In this document: positions 12,001 to 21,599 of the stretch, in pieces
How positions within the stretch are numbered: the first letter of the stretch is position 1
How the letters are laid out: the number at the start of each line of letters is the position of its first letter
Source of the DNA: Mytilus edulis
Taxonomy: Eukaryota > Mollusca > Bivalvia > Mytilida > Mytilidae
Reading direction: 5' to 3'
DNA length: 64,000 nucleotides
Assembly: GCF_963676685.1 (NCBI RefSeq)
Contig: NC_092351.1
Span: 40,538,733-40,602,732 of the forward strand
Notes under the pieces: generated by a model
What the model saw: only the letters and a program-made list of their open reading frames with translations
Told to the model about the DNA's origin: nothing
Databases searched by the model: none
Made by a program: the position numbers and the translations under genes

Positions 12001-12765
12001 ACTGTTAGGAACCATATAAAAACCAAACAACCAAACCATTATCGGAAGAAAATCGTAACGAATCCTAAATCATATCAATCAATTGTAAAAACTACAAGTC
12101 ATTTGAATCCTTTGAGATCTCACGTGAATCCATTACCACCAGTACATCATTCAAAGCACGTGACAACCAATTTAAAACCACTGCCATCAACAAGTATTAC
12201 TACTAACCGGAAAGAACGAATCTCAATTAAGAAACCGACTAATTACAGAAAAAATACCAAACATGTTTCTCGTTTCAAACCACTGCTAGCAGCAAATAAA
12301 AGAATATATAAGAAACGTGTTATTAGTCACAAAGAACCAGTGTTAAGAAAATTTAATACGCGGACTAAGTCCGGCCAATTTAAGACTGACGTGAAACCAG
12401 GGTCACCAAAATTGAACAAAAGACGCGAGAAAAAACAATACAAAACTCGAATAAGACCAGCTTCATCAATATACATAGCTAAAAGTAAGGGAGTTCATTC
12501 CACATCTCACAATAATCCATTGTTATCAGCCGTTAGTAATGGACACGAGAAAGGAATCAAAAGGTGGTCCAATACGGTCGTGAAAGAAAATACTAAAAGT
12601 CCCTCTGGTTATGTAAAAAATCCAAAAACTAATAGAAATCCCGTCGTACCTTTTAAGAACAAATATAAATTGATTTCTGGTCGACCCAAAAAATTAAAGC
12701 CATTCACAACACCGGAACTGACAGATAGCTATTATTCTGGTTCATCAACAGAAGAAGAGTGGTAA
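5975..12765 (+). CDS. Gene A: secreted EGF-VWD-C8-TIL-EGF protein with basic tail
   Basis: Nine exons join without a frame break: 5975-6032, 6309-6407, 6482-6598, 7795-8051, 8385-8713, 9662-9954, 10145-10341, 10840-11044 and 11942-12765 (2379 nt, 792 codons plus stop). All junctions are GT-AG. The ATG at 5975 has A at -3 and G at +4 and opens a clear signal peptide (MARWILFFIILTAFSANRA). A 12-codon upstream ORF lies at 5908-5946. Domain order: signal peptide, Cys-containing linker, EGF-like, VWD with a GDPH motif and a GLCGNCNG motif, C8, TIL, EGF-like, then about 275 residues of Lys/Arg-rich, Cys-free tail. This is the plan of extracellular VWD proteins such as VWDE, zonadhesin or gel-forming mucins, so a secreted structural or matrix role is likely; the exact function is not known. 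It is a paralogue of gene B and points toward it. Confidence 0.85.
6309..6407 (+). CDS. Gene A exon 2: short linker with Cys
   Basis: A phase 1-1 exon of 33 codons (acceptor TATTTCAG at 6301-6308, donor GTACAA at 6408). The peptide is basic and carries three Cys, including a CC pair. It matches no family I recognise. The donor is weaker than the others, so this exon could be skipped without breaking the frame. Confidence 0.6.
6482..6598 (+). CDS. Gene A exon 3: EGF-like domain
   Basis: A phase 1-1 exon of 39 codons with six Cys in EGF spacing (C-VC-AEC-IC-VC-IC) and the GFHGDG motif shared with the EGF repeats of gene B. The donor GTAAGT starts at 6599. The last 9 nt of the exon and this donor are copied again at 7001-7014 by a tandem duplication. 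Confidence 0.85.
6590..7413. repeat. 411-bp tandem duplication in intron 3 of gene A
   Basis: Copy 1 is 6590-7000 and copy 2 is 7001-7413. They are identical by eye except for the length of one A-run (nine versus eleven A). The unit starts inside the last codons of exon 3, so it duplicates the exon end and the splice donor (TTTGCAGTAGTAAGT). It runs into the intron as far as CCTAAAAGCA. The near-identity implies a recent event or an assembly artefact. Confidence 0.95.
7795..8051 (+). CDS. Gene A exon 4: N-terminal half of VWD
   Basis: Acceptor TTAATTTTAG at 7785-7794, entered in phase 1 and left in phase 0 at a GTCAGT donor (8052). The peptide begins KKCICEAVGDPHIHGFDG, the usual start of a von Willebrand type D domain, and continues through CRYTMA and CGFNIEI. 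The GDPH motif is intact. The open frame continues about 127 codons upstream of the acceptor, but homology with gene B places the exon start here. Confidence 0.85.
8385..8713 (+). CDS. Gene A exon 5: C-terminal half of VWD
   Basis: Acceptor TTTTATAG (ends 8384), phase 0 in and phase 2 out, donor GTAAGT at 8714. The peptide contains TSCGLHVKWDGD and LTGLCGNCNGSPADD, the hallmark end of a VWD domain. The matching gene B exon (44072-44391) has TTCGLHVWWNGD and LTGLCGNCNGKYVDD. Confidence 0.88.
9217..9422. mobile_element. Small palindromic MITE in a gene A intron
   Basis: The ends are near-perfect inverted copies (TTACATGTTTAGGTCTAAAC and GTTTAGATCTAAACATGTAA). The interior is also palindromic, with many GTTTAGA / TCTAAAC motifs. 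No coding capacity. It lies between exons 5 and 6. Confidence 0.7.
9662..9954 (+). CDS. Gene A exon 6: C8 domain
   Basis: Phase 2 in (acceptor TTTATTTAG), phase 1 out (donor GTGAGT at 9955). The exon has nine Cys in the order of a C8 domain, the module that normally follows VWD: ENCGFLN, FRGCIDK, HACAKDACHYW, LVCGYMSSFAETC and a final HFC. Gene B has the equivalent exon at 43074-43369. Confidence 0.85.
10145..10341 (+). CDS. Gene A exon 7: TIL domain
   Basis: Phase 1 in (acceptor TTTTTTTCAG), phase 0 out (donor GTAAGT at 10342). It is a trypsin-inhibitor-like Cys-rich domain with the CQSTC, EGCQCRKGYLLSGNTCV and CGCQ signatures. TIL regularly follows C8 in VWD proteins. A protease-inhibitor activity is not implied in this context. 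Confidence 0.87.
10840..11044 (+). CDS. Gene A exon 8: second EGF-like domain
   Basis: Phase 0 in, phase 1 out (donor GTAAGT at 11045). The exon has an unusually long loop between its second and third Cys (about 23 residues) before the ordinary FCHEKAKC...CHCNNGFTGDG pattern. The same long loop is seen in gene B at 39437-39632, which supports common descent. Confidence 0.83.
11104..11571 (+). mobile_element. GCCCCAC/ACGG element, two-monomer copy
   Basis: Head AACAAGAATGTGTCC with ATGCCCCAC, then two tandem monomers starting TTTTCTATRTTCAGTGGACC at 11150 and 11319 (period 169). An (ACGG)n stretch and the tail CAGACCAGAAAACATAATG follow, then a hairpin ATGCCCCTCTAC / GTAGGTGGGGCAT. Further copies lie at 43693, 45071, 48642 and 61065, and a fragment at 31768. 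It is in the last intron of gene A, same strand as the gene. Confidence 0.8.
11942..12765 (+). CDS. Gene A exon 9: Cys-free basic C-terminal tail
   Basis: Terminal exon after a strong acceptor (TTATTTTTTAG), phase 1 in, with a TAA at 12763-12765. It encodes about 274 residues with no Cys, rich in Lys, Arg, Asn, Pro, Ser and Thr, with many dibasic sites (YRKK, KKRV, NKRREKK, RPKKLK). The last residues switch to acidic (SSTEEEW). It looks intrinsically disordered and has no recognised domain. The long open frame in AT-rich DNA and the correct splice phase support coding. Confidence 0.85.
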
Positions 12766-12809
12766 AACTGAAAGGTTGTTACATATATTGTATACTCTGT
12801 TTGGGAGAG

Positions 12810-12815
12810 AATAAA
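12810..12815 (+). terminator. Poly(A) signal of gene A
   Basis: AATAAA lies 45 nt after the stop codon of gene A, in AT-rich sequence suitable for a short 3' UTR. Confidence 0.6.
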
Positions 12816-12830
12816 AGAACATTTACATAC

Positions 12831-13966
12831 TGAATATTTGAGTCTGTTGTTATTTTTATGATACTTCTTTCCTTATATGCTATCTGTTATAAATGAACAA
12901 AGATACAAATGAGACAGCAACCACAAAATAGATATCCCAAAGGTCAAGATACGGTCTTCCATAATAGACAGGAGATTTCAAACTGTCAAATTACAAATCT
13001 CCCCGATTTATGTTATGTGTAAGGAGAGGGTTTGCACTGCTATTTCTTTCTCTAGTTTAACACAAGATTTAAAAGAGGTCAAGATAAAATAAACTATTGT
13101 TACTTTTATTTTTCTTATGCATTCTTTTCTGAAGATAAGTGAAGCCTGCTTTTGTTTTTATTAAATATCTAATTCTGTTTATACATTTAGTGAACTTCTT
13201 TCTTCACATCTAATAATCATAGTGATACTTTGTTAACGAATACAATATGTGAATATACGCCAAAGAGACAACAACCCAACAACACATAAAAAAGAGACTG
13301 CTGTCAGAATGAACCGAACAATACAGTGGGTCGAATATAAACATTATGTCAGGGTGAACAAGAACAAACAAGTAGAAATGAAAATGTGGGTAACTGATCA
13401 CTAATGATAACACTCGCTGTAAGTAACAGTATTTAGTCAACAGGAAACTGAAGGGGAAAAAATGATTTGAAAACGTATTGCAACAAGGTAAAGCATATCC
13501 ACACAAAGTATGAAATACAATTCCAGGAAGCTTTTATTTGTAGTTCCGTAGAAGCGTAGAACAATGCCACAAAAAAATGCATACATGGCCAGTGTGTATA
13601 TGCAAGAATAAATGAAATATATAAATAATTGGGAAAAAGGAACTTGATAGTTGATGGATCTAAAACCGCATCACACGATATAAAGCACTCTGAAATGAAG
13701 GGGCATTTTATAGCCGACTTTACGATATGGGTTTTCTTCATTATAAATGGCCGTTTGGTTGCCTATTTCAATTGCTTTATACATCCACTTCATTTGAACG
13801 TTGGTATATAGTTGTCTAATTGGCAATCTTTGTTGTCTTACCACAACTGAAGGAAACTGTTATTTTCAGTCTCTGAGAAAAATGCGACAGACGGACATCC
13901 GCAATGATACACTGAATGACAGACAGGAGTAAAACTGCATACCCTTCTCATTCGGAGCGAAGATTC
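12831..13966. other. Intergenic, decayed dispersed repeats
   Basis: No gene recognised. Pieces resemble bivalve dispersed repeats: CAAAGGTCAAGATACGGTCT near 12940, CCAAAGAGACAACAACCCAA near 13260, and TTGTCTAATTGGCAATC near 13815. Open frames here are short and carry no domain. Confidence 0.45.
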
Positions 13967-14243
13967 AATTACAGCAGATTTCATTGAGTATGTAGCCAAA
14001 TGTAGTATCTTTGGTTAGCTTGCTTGTTAGCTGATCCGTGAATTCATTATCAGGTCAGGTATACTACCCTTCTTTCGAAGTAGCTTAGTCCAACAGACAG
14101 ATAGATTGGTTATCTGCCGGACTAGTCTACTCTTAAAGGAGGGTAGTTTACCTGACCTAACAATGACCTCACGGTTCAGCTAACAAGCAAGCTAACCAAC
14201 GATATTACCTTTGGATACACACTCAATGAAATCTGCTGTAATT
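13967..14243. mobile_element. 277-bp palindromic element (MITE)
   Basis: Two arms of about 130 bp are inverted copies of each other (AATTACAGCAGATTTCATTG ... CAATGAAATCTGCTGTAATT; GTTAGCTTGCTTGTTAGCTGA ... its complement). A short loop lies near 14100. The arms also contain ATCAGGTCAGGTATACTACC-type sequence. No open frame of note; no clear target duplication. Confidence 0.85.
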
Positions 14244-14494
14244 ATTATGTACATTGTAGTAAGCTTAATCTACTAGGTATATATAATCAATATAACTAGC
14301 AATTGATGCAACAATCAATAGGTTTTTTTACAGTTAAAGCAAAGAATATAAGTTTGCGTTTTACAGCTTACAATTAGTTCAATTTAATTAACTGTTTCTA
14401 AAGTTTAACAAAAACGGGATACATGATCAGTAACAAGCAGGTATAATTAACCTGTAAATTGGTATCGCAAGGTACTTACAAATGTCATGTTTAA

Positions 14495-15081
14495 GGATTA
14501 TGTACCCTTGTGTTGCTCCAATGCTAAACATATGGAAATTTTATAGAAAATCCACAGCCTTTATCCTTGTTCTATCATATTTGGCAATTTGATGACCGAT
14601 AGATATAGGATTATTGCATGCAGTGCTAGCATTGATTTCCTTAAAACAAGTTTATTAATGTAGTTATTGGTTAGAACAAATAAAAATATGGACCAAATCA
14701 AGTACACCTTTTAGGGTGCGCTCGACTTTAGTTACTCTGCACGAGGTATTTTGGAATTTACAGGTTGGTTAGAACTTTTTGTAAAAAATAAACACAAGCA
14801 CATCATAGAAAAGTAAGTGAGTAATCTATGTTTCAAATTTTATAACAAAAATCTCTTTATTAAAGGCTGTGGATTTTCTATAAAAATCTTGGTTTATTTG
14901 CCACAAAGTACTCTTTTTCTATTAAATGCAATGCATCAGTAAATAATAATGCTTTGCATCAAGTTTCCCCCTAGTATATGTTCAAAATGGCCTGTCTCTA
15001 ATATTCATTATATCTGTAGTTTTGATACAATTGATGTTTAAAAAATTCGTACAAAAATGGCTACAGAAGGGTACATAAACC
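14495..15081. mobile_element. TTAA-flanked inverted-repeat element, 587 bp
   Basis: Flanked by TTAA at 14491-14494 and 15082-15085. The termini are inverted: GGATTATGTACCCTT versus the complement of AAGGGTACATAAACC. Internal inverted blocks also match (TTTTATAGAAAATCCACAGCC near 14538; GGCTGTGGATTTTCTATAAAA near 14866). No transposase. TTAA duplication is typical of piggyBac-mobilised MITEs. Confidence 0.75.
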
Positions 15082-15811
15082 TTAAGTTAAAACCGTAGAA
15101 TTTTTAAACTTTAAACATGTAGTGGCGTATGAGTGGACTAAAAAGGGGGTGAGGGGGCAAACATCTCAAAGTGATAAGTCCAGAAAAGGTTTGTTTCTAT
15201 AATCCTACAGTGTACATGTATAAGTTAGTCCGTGTCCTATTGATGTAACGTTAGATATTGCTACTACCATGAAAATAAGCGCTAAGTAAATAACTGACAG
15301 GAAAAATTTCTTAGATATGCTGAATAATTAAATATGTTAAACAATGTATGAAAATAGATTGGTTCTTAAATTTTCACATTATGATAGAGAAAGAATACAA
15401 ATATTATATTCATAGGCATCTGCAGACACAGATTATCAGAAAAAAACGTTTGTTTAGCGTTGTCAGATGTCACAAACTTAAAACATAAAACTCCAAAATC
15501 TCACCAAATGTTAACGCAACTTTTTGAAATTTTGCATGAACGTTCTATGACGTGATATATTTCAGTTATGGTTTACATGGCTGTCTCCATTTAGAATTTG
15601 CATAGATATTTTGAAAAGAATATGATGAAATGAAATGTCCCAGGGGAAATTTATTTTGGAAACTTGAAATTTTTAAGTTAAAAAATAAAATTTTGACAGA
15701 TAATTTATTAAATTGTAAGCACGATCGTTTTGTACTAATTGTAAGCTCCAAAATCTCAAATTATCAAATAAATTTAGCTATATATTCAATTCAAACCAAA
15801 GATTTCATTGG
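15082..15811. other. Intergenic, nothing recognised
   Basis: AT-rich sequence without domain-bearing frames. The small overlapping frames near 15566-15890 run into a poly-G tract and the repeat that follows. Confidence 0.4.
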
Positions 15812-15966
15812 CGGATCTAGGGAGAGGTCCGGGGGGGGGGGGGGGGGGGGGGGGGTTGGACCCCCCTTTTTTGACGATAAATGTATTTGAATGGGAGCAT
15901 ATAGTTTGACCCCCCTTTTACTCTGGGTTGGAAACCCCTTTCTTAAAATGGCTTGATCCGCCCCTG
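15812..15966. mobile_element. GGCGGATC/GATCCGCC short TIR element
   Basis: Starts TTGGCGGATCTAGGGAGAGG, then a long G-tract, GTTGGACCCCCC and ATGTATTTGAATGGGAGCATA, and ends GGCTTGATCCGCCCCTG. Related copies are at 16258-16326 (partial, opposite strand) and 27004-27140. The ends are inverted repeats, so it is probably a MITE. Confidence 0.7.
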
Positions 15967-16257
15967 GATTTTCAATGTTTTGCGGAAATGTCCGAGTTAA
16001 ACTTTCATGCCTTCATCTAAAAATTATAATTATAGTTACGGCAAAATACCCCGCACGTGTTATCACAATAATATTATTTCAATTGCCTTTTCCGTGTTTT
16101 GTGATGGCAGATAAATGAAATTTGTCTTTGGTCCGATAATTTCATTATTTTGTATAATAAAAAAAAAGGTAATCCAGACTACCATAACATAGCGCATCCG
16201 GGAGGGAAACTTTCGTGGGAAAAATTGGTTGATTATATAGGGAATCATTGAAGCATG

Positions 16258-16326
16258 ACTGGAGCCCCCCCCCCCCCCTTAGGTCAGTCAGCGCCCCCCT
16301 TAGGAAAAGTTCTGGATCCGCCACTG
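16258..16326 (-). repeat. Partial GGCGGATC element
   Basis: Poly-C tract and a terminal TTCTGGATCCGCCACTGC motif, the reverse-complement end of the family at 15812 and 27004. It is truncated. Confidence 0.6.
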
Positions 16327-16368
16327 CATAATGAGTATAGTTTTCATTTTTGTATGAAATCTATTTAA

Positions 16369-16740
16369 AATAATGTTATCCATAATTTTTATGGTTATCT
16401 CCCCTTGATTTTCGATTATAATGAAAAAATAAGAAAATCAGTTATATTCTTTTCATTCAAAAACAAATAGTTATATATTTTTTCGTAGCCAACCTTTTTT
16501 GTATGTATTATTGAGTAATTAGCAACATATCTTAACATGAATTTTGATTATCTAAGATTTTTTATTTAAAATTAAACCTGCTTAAAATAGAATATAAATA
16601 TTTATTTGAAAGTCCTCAAATAACACTGTGATTAACGTCTATTGATGGTTAACTTTAGGGCCGACCCTATTTAAAATGCAATCTTTGACACCTCTAATGA
16701 GGTTCTATATAAGTAATACCTAATTTTCGCGTGAAAATTC
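16369..16740 (+). repeat. Dispersed repeat, copy 1 (partner at 23844)
   Basis: Shares GTTATCCATAATYTTTATGG, TTATCTCCCCTT, GAGTAATTAG-AACATA and AAATTAAACC in the same order with 23844-24190. No coding potential. Family not identified. Confidence 0.65.
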
Positions 16741-17689
16741 TATAATATTTAGTCACTGTATGTGAAATGGATGCCGTTAAAAAGCCTTAAAAGCTATATA
16801 TTTTATACTTTATATTAGAAAAGTACTAGCTATTTTCTGACGATATGAATTAATGTATAACCTAACATAAAGCTTTTTGGTGCCATTGTTTAACCTATAC
16901 TTCTAGAGTCAAACTATTGGTCGTTGGCATTAAAGTTTAGATTTTTGCAAAAACTTTTAATTGGTGTAAATAAAACAGTTGTCAATTTAGCAGTACTAGC
17001 TGAACTTGGTATGTAACCAGTTTTTATAGAAGATTTAAAACTGTCAATTGGCTTCTGGTATCATGTAATAATTCAAAATCTGATAACAATTGTTTACTTT
17101 AAAGATGTTTATAGTTCAAGCCTGCAATAAGCCAATGGATTGATTTCTTTAAACTTATGTAGGTGATCATTGGGCGGGATGGGTGCGCGGGAATTTCCCA
17201 AAGTTGGCCATCAGGTGCAAAAAGCGTCAATTTTGACGATTTTTTGTCCTTTATCTTCACCCGAAAACCCACGAATGCCGGTAAAGGTACCCAGCTGTAG
17301 CCTGCAGATTCAGTGGAAAATATGGCAAAATTTGGGGTAATTTGCTAATTTGCAAAGCGGTCATTTTGCCTTATCATGACCGCAGTCATTACAATAGGAT
17401 TATATAAGCCCCTTAAATATAAATACCAATATGCTAATACCTATGTCGAATGAACGATTTGTTCTCATATGAATGAATTGTACATGTTTTTAGGCTTCTG
17501 TCCGTGTACAAAAAAAAAATGGAAAACAACACGTTTAAAAATTTATTGCGTCCGACACGGATATTGTCTATTCTGAAATCTGTTGGCCTGAAATAGAAAG
17601 CGTAACCATAGAATAAAAGATCAAATAAAATAACGGAAAATCGTAAAATAGCAAGATTCAAAACAGAAATACAGTGAACGATATTGTCT
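16741..17689. other. Intergenic, nothing recognised
   Basis: No domain, RNA gene or clear repeat was seen. A GC-richer patch near 17170-17300 carries no open frame of note. Confidence 0.35.
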
Positions 17690-17895
17690 ACATTGAGTCA
17701 ACTTAAAACTATTGTCTGATCGGTTGTCAGGTAGAATTTTCGAAATTTCATAAACATGTAAAAAAATTCTAATCAAATATTTCGTGGAAGGGCAGACTAA
17801 AAAATGTCAACAGTTGAAAACTATAAAACATAATTATCACACACCAAAAAAATACGTTTTTCCGAAAATATGCATTTTTTTACCATCCAACTTAA
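17690..17895 (+). repeat. Interrupted dispersed repeat, left part
   Basis: Matches 28485-28710 (ACTATTGTCTGATCGGTTGT, CTAATCAAATATTTCGTGGA, ATATGCATTTT, CATCCAAC). It stops exactly at a TTAA (17892-17895), where the 1.9 kb element begins. The repeat resumes at 19800. Confidence 0.8.
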
Positions 17896-18040
17896 GAGGG
17901 GGGCAAGCAACTGTTATGTTGTTCTAGGGTAATTTAATTCTTTGTTTCTGAAAATGTATTTACTGTTAGCTGTTATTCTCTTATTCCTTGTTAACTGTCA
18001 TTGGACTATTATTTTTTATTGTTATTTAGGAGATGACTGT

Positions 18041-18183
18041 ATTGTATTTTCAGCTCCGACGGCATCAATTGGGGATTTGATGGTCGCAAATTAAGTTTAC
18101 TGGCGACGCGTTAGCGGAGACAGTAAACGGGTATTTGCGACCATCAAATCCCCAATTGATGCCGTCGGAGCTTAAAATACAAT
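18041..18183. repeat. Near-perfect long hairpin
   Basis: Two arms of about 60 nt (CAGCTCCGACGGCATCAATTG, GGGATTTGATGGTCGCAAAT and their complements) surround a loop of about 20 nt containing GGCGACGCGTTAGCGGAGAC. Only single-base differences are seen between the arms. It may be a nested MITE or a structured RNA source. Confidence 0.85.
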
Positions 18184-18659
18184 ATTGTTATCTCCATTCT
18201 AATGACACTGACAGAAAACAACGTTAAAACATGCAATTAAAATCTGTCATATGTCGTCTGCGCTTGCGCGTAAGTCCCATAGCATCAATTGTCAGTTGAA
18301 TCAGATGCCATGTTAAAAGTGACGTTATCCAATCAAAATGAACGTTACAAACGTTGTTGCATTAGAATTGTTATTGTAAGATTGTATTTGCTGTTAACTG
18401 TTATTGAAAATTGGAATGTTAGCATTTTGACAGCCAATCTTAAGTAGAAATTGAAAAAAAATGAACATTGTGATTTGGATGGAGAGTTCGTCTCATTGGC
18501 TCTCATACAACATCTTCTTATTATCACGTTTTGGGGTCTTTCCACTGGTGATATTGAGGTATGAAGGATTCCAGTAACATACATTACATAAACATATTTA
18601 AAAACAGTCGGGTCCATGACCATTCCAGTATACAATATTATTATTATTTGTCTGTGAAT

Positions 18660-18830
18660 ATGTTTTTAGATGAATAATTTTGTACAAATTACAATTTGTA
18701 CAAAAAATCTTTTAAAAATGTAGTTTGTTTTTAGACTTTGTACACATGTTACTTACAAATTATAATTTGTATTTGACTTTTTACACATTTTTTGTACAAA
18801 TTATATTTGTAAAAATAATAATTTGACTAA
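18660..18830. repeat. AT-rich cluster of TTGTACAAATT palindromes
   Basis: Repeated TTGTACAAATTATAATTTGT-like motifs in both orientations form a compact palindromic cluster. No coding role is apparent. Confidence 0.55.
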
Positions 18831-18955
18831 AATTGGACTAAATTTAACTTTAACAATAACTTATCATATGCTGATATGGATTTTGTTATATAAAAAAAGC
18901 ATTGATACACCGTTTATACTTTTAATTCAATGATAATATAATACACGTTATGTTG

Positions 18956-19310
18956 TACTGTTCAGTACACCACTGTACAAGGTTAGGGAAGGGTTTGGCG
19001 CCAACTAACATGTTTAACCCCGTCACATTCTGTATGTGCCTTTCTCAAGTCAGGAGACTGTAATGCAATGGTTGTTTTCGTTCATTATATTGTAGATAAA
19101 TTAGGCTGTTCAATTTCTCGTTTGAATTGTTTTTGGTTTGTCATTTCAAAGCCTTTTATGATCTTTTATATCCGACTACTATGCAGTATTGGTTTGCCCA
19201 TAGTCAAATGCGGTATAATGAGCTATAGTTGTTAATTTCTGTGTCTTTTTGTCTCTTTTGGAGACTTGAGTTTTCTCATCGGCAATCATACCACATCTCC
19301 TTGATATGTA
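18956..19310. repeat. Dispersed bivalve repeat
   Basis: Contains AACATGTTTAACCCCGTCACA, CTCAAGTCAGGAGACTG and ending GGCAATCATACCACATCTCC. A related copy lies at 41070-41500 (TATTTAACCCCACCACATTT, CCAAGCCAGGAGCCTCTGGC). Common in mussel DNA from general knowledge; its class is not assigned. Confidence 0.6.
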
Positions 19311-19803
19311 TTTACAAAATACAAAAATAGTGCATATGTATCATTTTTTTTAGCATGTCAGAGAAATTTTGCCTTTAGGAATTACACAACATATTTTGCT
19401 TTTAGCATTCACATTTAGAAGTGCTACTCCTCTTTGTATTTACGTAAAAGTGAACCCTTACTATCAATTTTTTAAAAGCTTTTTAACTGGTTCTTATAGT
19501 GAAAAGTGAAGCTCAGAGAAACTGTTGCTGAAAATAAAGATATATCTTTTAAAAGCTTCAATTTAATTTCTCGACAAAACATCCTTTTAATAAGTTAATG
19601 TATATGTCTCTAGCTGTTAGGGCCTAAAGCTAGATCCATACAACCAGTTATATAATCTACTGTATTGTTCCTGGACCGGACTGATTTAAAGATTTCATTT
19701 ACTGTTATCTGATATTGTCCCTTTTCAATTCCTTGTTATCTATTTTAAATCAAATCAATTTACTGTTTTGCTGTTATAGGAACCCCCCATTGCCCCCTCT
19801 TAA

Positions 19804-20130
19804 AAGACTGTCGTCAAGTACTTTTAGTAAATATTAGCTATTCGAACACACCTACTATGTTTTTTTATTCATTAGAAAGGAATTTCACTTGACCCATATA
19901 TTTCATCTTTTAGTACTGTGAATTTCTTATGTTATAAAGTCAACCTGTAGCCTTGATATATAAAAATGATAGAATATGAAGCGAGATCATGATGTATCAA
20001 AATACTCTTGCTTTATATGTTTTCAAGACGAAATATTCAACTCAAACACGCCCCAACATAAAAAATTACACTAGATTTCCTCTGATCGATACAATTGTTA
20101 CCCATATTTTGATTTTTTTCTGTGGTGTGT
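19804..20130 (+). repeat. Interrupted dispersed repeat, right part
   Basis: Continues the repeat broken at 17895: AAGACTGTCGTCAAGTACTT, TTCACTTGACCCATATATTT, GTTATAAAGTCAACCTGTAG. It matches 28708-29030 in the same order. Confidence 0.8.
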
Positions 20131-20170
20131 ATTACAAACAAGATTTTTTTTTGTGGTGCGTATTACAGAC

Positions 20171-21310
20171 AAGAGGCTCTCAAGAGCCTGAATAACTCAA
20201 CTGTATTTCAAAGAAGATATTTAAAGTTGGCAAACTTGATGAGCAAATTGTGTAAAATTGTCTTTAAAGGGCAATAACTCCATAAAGGGTCAATTATGGT
20301 CTTATTGACTTTTTTTGTAGATCTAACTTTGTGGAACATTATTGCTGTTTTACAGTTTATATATATCTATAATAATCTTCAAGATAATTATAACAAAAAA
20401 CTGTTTAAACTACCAATTTAGTGGCAGAAATCAAACAATGGGTTTTTCGATTCGTCCGTTTTAGGGTTGTTAGAATTTTACAAATTGAACAATTTTACCC
20501 TATGTCAGATTTACTCTAAAAGCTACATTTTTCCGACGTAGTCGGTACAGTTTCGGTTTGTGTCCTTTGAACTTAAAGACGCTTAACTATGGCAACAGAA
20601 TACGCATGCTCGAAAATCCTTTCTGTGATTGGACAAAATGCTGTCATGGTGGGTGATTTGGTTGTGTTTGAAAAAACGTCTCGTTAATTATATCGTGATG
20701 GAAAGCAAGTGAAAAACTATACATATTTGAACTAGATCTCACAAAGATTTATGTTTTTATTGAAATAATTGTTTCTCCAATAGCTCTTTGCATCCGTGAC
20801 AGCTGTTTATTCGGGACAATTATATAATTTTTAATGTAAACTTTGTTGTACGAACGTACATGACTTTTAGAACGCACCTACGCATGTGAGATTTCCGCGG
20901 GGTTCTGGTGAATGTAAACAGAAAGATACGAGGACCGAGAATACTGAACACAAACAGATAACACGTTATTTAAATGGTATCTTTGTGCTTCTGAAGGTTA
21001 TCGACATGATAGTTTTAAACATATACTCAAATTTAAATACGTAGGATATCTTTTTTAAAGATAGTTCTTGTTTGAGATATAAGCCAAAAACTGCATTTGA
21101 ACTCTATGTTCTATTTTTAGCCATGGTGGCCATGTTTCTCGATGGATCAAAACTTCGGAATATAACTTATTAACTAGATACTTTAAGGAACATTAAGGTA
21201 AAGTTTGAAGGTATTTGGCCCAGTAGTTTCAGAGGAGAAGATTTTTCAAATAATATACGACGACAGACGACGGACACCAAGTGATGGTGTCCGTCGGGCC
21301 CTGTGAGCTA
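20171..21310 (+). mobile_element. Hairpin-headed bivalve repeat (Helentron-like?)
   Basis: Head AGAGGCTCTCAAGAGCCTGA is a short palindrome. Typical interior phrases (AAAGGGCAATAACTCC, GGCCCAGTAGTTTCAGAGGA) follow. The tail has ACGACAGACGACGGACACC and a hairpin GGACACCAAGTGATGGTGTCC, then GGGCCCTGTGAGCTAA. The middle (about 20430-21110) does not look like the family and may be a nested insertion. Confidence 0.6.
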
Positions 21311-21599
21311 ATAAGGGGGGTGCTTTTAAAAACACCGAAATACCTTTAAAATCCTCAAAAATACCTGTTTACAGAATAAGAGAGATATTTAAACCGACCT
21401 TTTTTTCTCACATATTTGATCATATTTGTTAGATATGATAATGTTGAAGGTTATACCCAAATGTTAAGTACGTATATCCATCCCCTATTTTTCAATTCCT
21501 TAGTTAAACAGACAGCTCTGAAGAATATGCAATACTGGACATTGATTATTTAGCTAACAATTAATTAAGTGCATTTTTCCATTCTGAATTTAGTATAAC

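Larger units (their letters stand above)
17896..19799. mobile_element. 1.9 kb TTAA-flanked element inserted in a repeat
   Basis: Flanked by TTAA at 17892-17895 and 19800-19803. Ends are GAGGGGGGCAAGC and GCCCCCTC, short inverted repeats. Subterminal ACTGTTA / TAACTGTCA-like motifs are repeated near both ends. The uninterrupted copy at 28.7 kb reads CATCCAACTCGAAAGACTG, which is the empty site. No transposase frame was seen. It carries a hairpin at 18041-18183 and another repeat at 18956-19310. Confidence 0.8.
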
